Made by a program: the position numbers and the translations under genes | Source: Isoetes taiwanensis | Lineage: Eukaryota; Streptophyta; Lycopodiopsida; Isoetales; Isoetaceae | DNA length: 64,000 bases | Direction of reading: 5' to 3' | Assembly: GCA_021234155.1 (NCBI GenBank) | Contig: JAJEKV010000013.1 | Location: forward strand, 11,024,075-11,088,074 | Notes under the pieces: model-generated | Seen by the model: the letters and a program-made list of their open reading frames with translations, nothing else | Databases searched by the model: none | What the model was told of the DNA's origin: nothing | In this document: positions 61,930-64,000 of the stretch, piece by piece | Layout of the letters: every line of letters starts with the position of its first letter | Position numbering within the stretch: the stretch's first letter is position 1

Positions 61930-63460
61930 AACCCTTCACTTACGTGGGCTTCGGTAATATCATGTAAGCATTCATGCATTACACCAAGCCGGGATATGTT
62001 GGCAAAATCAATCGAAAAAAGCATGTATGTGCGGTTGGTAGACAACGAGATTCACCATAGCCCCCGTGGATATGAAATTTGACCTTGAAGCACGCAAAAC
62101 CTTCCGTGTAAGTGCGCAAACCGGCGAAAGCGAACATTTCTTCTACTACCGCAAAGTATAGGGGAGAGGTTAGTAACTAAAAAGCATTATAATAAATAAA
62201 AAGATCAAGGATTAATTGTCAAATATTACTACAATTTTTTTTTATAACTTAGCGACTGGAATGGCATGTCCGGGTACTCACCTTCCGAACCGTTGGATAT
62301 GGTCGTCCATGCTAGTGTACTCATGATATTTCTCGTGTGGCGTTTCCAATCATCTACGAAATTTCATGCTCCTTACCGTACAAAATCAGTCGACATCTTC
62401 AAGGTCCAACTCCAAGCCTCCAAGAAACCGCTCTATTCCAAATTAATGAGCAAGTCGAAAAGCCCTGCTTTGAAGGAACTTATTTGTTCTGGATCGATGT
62501 CACTAGACGCCGTTAACCAATAATTCCACAAAGTCTTCCTACACTACTATTGACAAAAATATCTTTCCCACCGGACAAAGCTCAATAATTTTGTGAGATC
62601 CTAAATATTCAACCCCACAAACAAAAGTAAGGCACAATGCATCCAATCGATATCTCCTGGATCCATCTTTTGAATCTTCCCAAGTCACATGAACGCCCGA
62701 CAAGCCGTTTAAAGAAGGCAATGAAAAATCGGACATCAATGTGCACTTTATGCATTAAAGCCGCTGCAACTAACCGCCCACAAAACTTGAAGTATGTAAG
62801 ATGGCGGGATTTACACACCATCCCCGGAACAAATATATGTGCAAAATGTCGTGAGAATTCACACTTGTAAAAGCATATCGGTTCACATGAACAGGTCAAA
62901 CCACCCAACACTAGAAGTATCCATTTACGAAATATTCACCCTGATGTTCCAAAAAGCAAGAAAAAGACTGTTGCCCATTTTGCCTACTCTAGATCTTCCA
63001 TTTATTTCTAGTTTGCCAAAAAAAGTATTCTAGCCCTTGTTCCTCTGGATTTTAATAGCGAGACTATCAAATAATGAGACACACACAATTGAAGAATATA
63101 TTATTGCTCAATTCATGGTTATGGCTGTCATTTCTTTTCCATTAATTTACTAAGTAAAGATGCTTACCAGGGTTTGGAAAAACATCGGTGATTAAATCCG
63201 GGCATGCAATAAAAGTGCATTCTTTCTTCTGTTGTAAATTCAACACAAAGCCCACCTCGCTAAAGATATCACAATACGCATATGCAAGCTGTTCAAAGGA
63301 ATCAGAAGCGTACCGTGATCTCCGAATCATAAGCTCTTGGCGACCATCATGATCATCTTGCGCTTACGGTAACATTGCCAACACAAGTTGCTTCTTCGAC
63401 TCAAAATCTAAAAAGACCCTTGTGGTGAAGCGACCAAAAATCATCGGCTTGCACAAGAGG
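61930..63460 (-). pseudogene. UPL5: UPL5-like HECT E3 ubiquitin ligase, C-terminal half, broken
   Basis: HECT ligases take ubiquitin from E2 onto a catalytic Cys and pass it to substrate. Minus-strand segments follow plant UPL5 order. Segment 1 (about 63420-63168) gives LDFESKKQLVLAMLP, stop, QDDHDGRQELMIRRSRYASD and SFEQLA, then ECTFIACPDLITDVFPNP before a good donor (CTG/GTAAGC). Segment 2 (62911-62609) gives HLTYFKFCGRLVAAALMHKV then HIDVRFFIAFFKRLVG. Segment 3 (62530-62282) gives EQISSFKAGLFDLL, LELDLEDVD, stop, FVDDWKRHT and a GAAG/GTGAGT donor. Segment 4 (about 62100-61930) gives LPTAHTCFFRLILPTYPGL and, after a one-base shift, VMHECLHDITEAHVSEGFGF. The catalytic Cys codon is 62023-62021. 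Breaks are TAA at 63366-63364, TGA at 62388-62386 (at a conserved Trp position), frameshifts in segments 3 and 4, and a missing N-lobe stretch between SFEQLA and ECTFIACP. N-terminal parts would lie beyond 63.5 kb. Confidence 0.8.
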
Positions 63461-64000
63461 CTACCCAATACCTCCCCAGATCCGGCCAATCATGACATCT
63501 TTGGCAGTTCAAAAGAGAATCAAGCCCAAATGTGCATAAGATCTAGAATGACGAGTACCGCGACTACAAAATTGCGGAATCGATGATATTTTGCCAAAAA
63601 ACCTACCCCGTTTGGCGACTACCGATTGATTGATTGCTAAAAAGGAAGATTATCCACAACAACAACTACGTAGATGGATCGGGCAGAGATTTATGCCGAT
63701 CACTATTTGGATTCTCGAAAATGATCCATGAAAAATGAGCGGATCCTCAAAGTATATCGAAAGCAAAGAATTTGATTCGCTACCGCTATTCCACAATCCA
63801 CATTTTTCTTTATTTTCTTTATCCACCCTTCGGATAGAAGAGTCGAGATAGAAGAGGAGTCGCAGGAATGGAGCCGCCGCTGTCTTTGGCGAAAAGATTG
63901 AAAGTGTAGATTTTAATTAGATAATTTAAAACCCAAACATGCAGATATTAATTGGCCTCGGAAAGTCGTTACATGGTATTAACCCGGGACCACCTCATCA
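63461..64000. other. Upstream of the UPL5-like remnant, nothing recognised
   Basis: Expected to hold earlier parts of the UPL5-like gene on minus, but no frame is convincing. Window ends here. Confidence 0.35.

Overview
This is nuclear DNA of a land plant with a large, repeat-rich genome. It holds introns with plant-type splice sites, a plant-specific DUF1218 (MWL/DESIGUAL-type) gene, an ALG13-like gene, a plant UPL5-type HECT ligase remnant, a chromodomain Ty3/gypsy element and several LINEs. Nothing looks bacterial, viral or organellar. A DIRS-like reverse transcriptase/RNase H remnant is unexpected for an angiosperm, so a fern, lycophyte, bryophyte or gymnosperm is possible; that is inference. 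Only one protein gene reads as intact.

Layout. 0-2 kb: pentanucleotide microsatellite and degenerate CCACC/GGGTG mini-repeats. 1.9-5.5 kb: a pile of decayed retroelements, namely a 5'-truncated minus-strand LINE, a short Ty3/gypsy RT fragment on plus, and a minus-strand DIRS-like RT-RNase H. 5.5-17 kb: no recognisable gene; direct duplications, a 440-bp foldback element at 9.43-9.87 kb, a strong palindrome at 15.7 kb and a recurring microsatellite-tipped repeat. 17.3-21.2 kb: the gene island, all on minus: a three-exon DUF1218 membrane protein gene, a possible terminal exon, an ALG13-like gene broken by a nonsense codon, and an unassigned 126-codon ORF with a telo-box leader. 22-26 kb: a LINE 3' end and five complete (plus one half) 68-bp hairpin units with GGATCACACC ends. 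26.7-28.3 kb: a decayed DUF7869-type element protein on minus.

29.7-38 kb is a compositionally distinct stretch peppered with short palindromes built on AAATTGGGC, including a 250-bp foldback at 31.6 kb. 38.9-41.5 kb: a minus-strand LINE abutting a plus-strand chromovirus integrase/chromodomain remnant, with polypurine tract and LTR start. 41.5-60 kb: arrays of GATTC-core repeats, a 170-bp (TA)n tract and a duplicated 600-bp block rich in CATGCATG, with mostly AT-rich anonymous DNA between. 61.9-63.5 kb: a UPL5-like HECT ubiquitin ligase pseudogene with its catalytic cysteine still visible.

The genes do not form a pathway. The window is mainly a record of repeated transposon insertion and decay around a small genic island. 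The observations most worth checking are the AAATTGGGC palindrome family, the hairpin-unit array at 24-26 kb, the DIRS-like remnant and the DUF7869 element.
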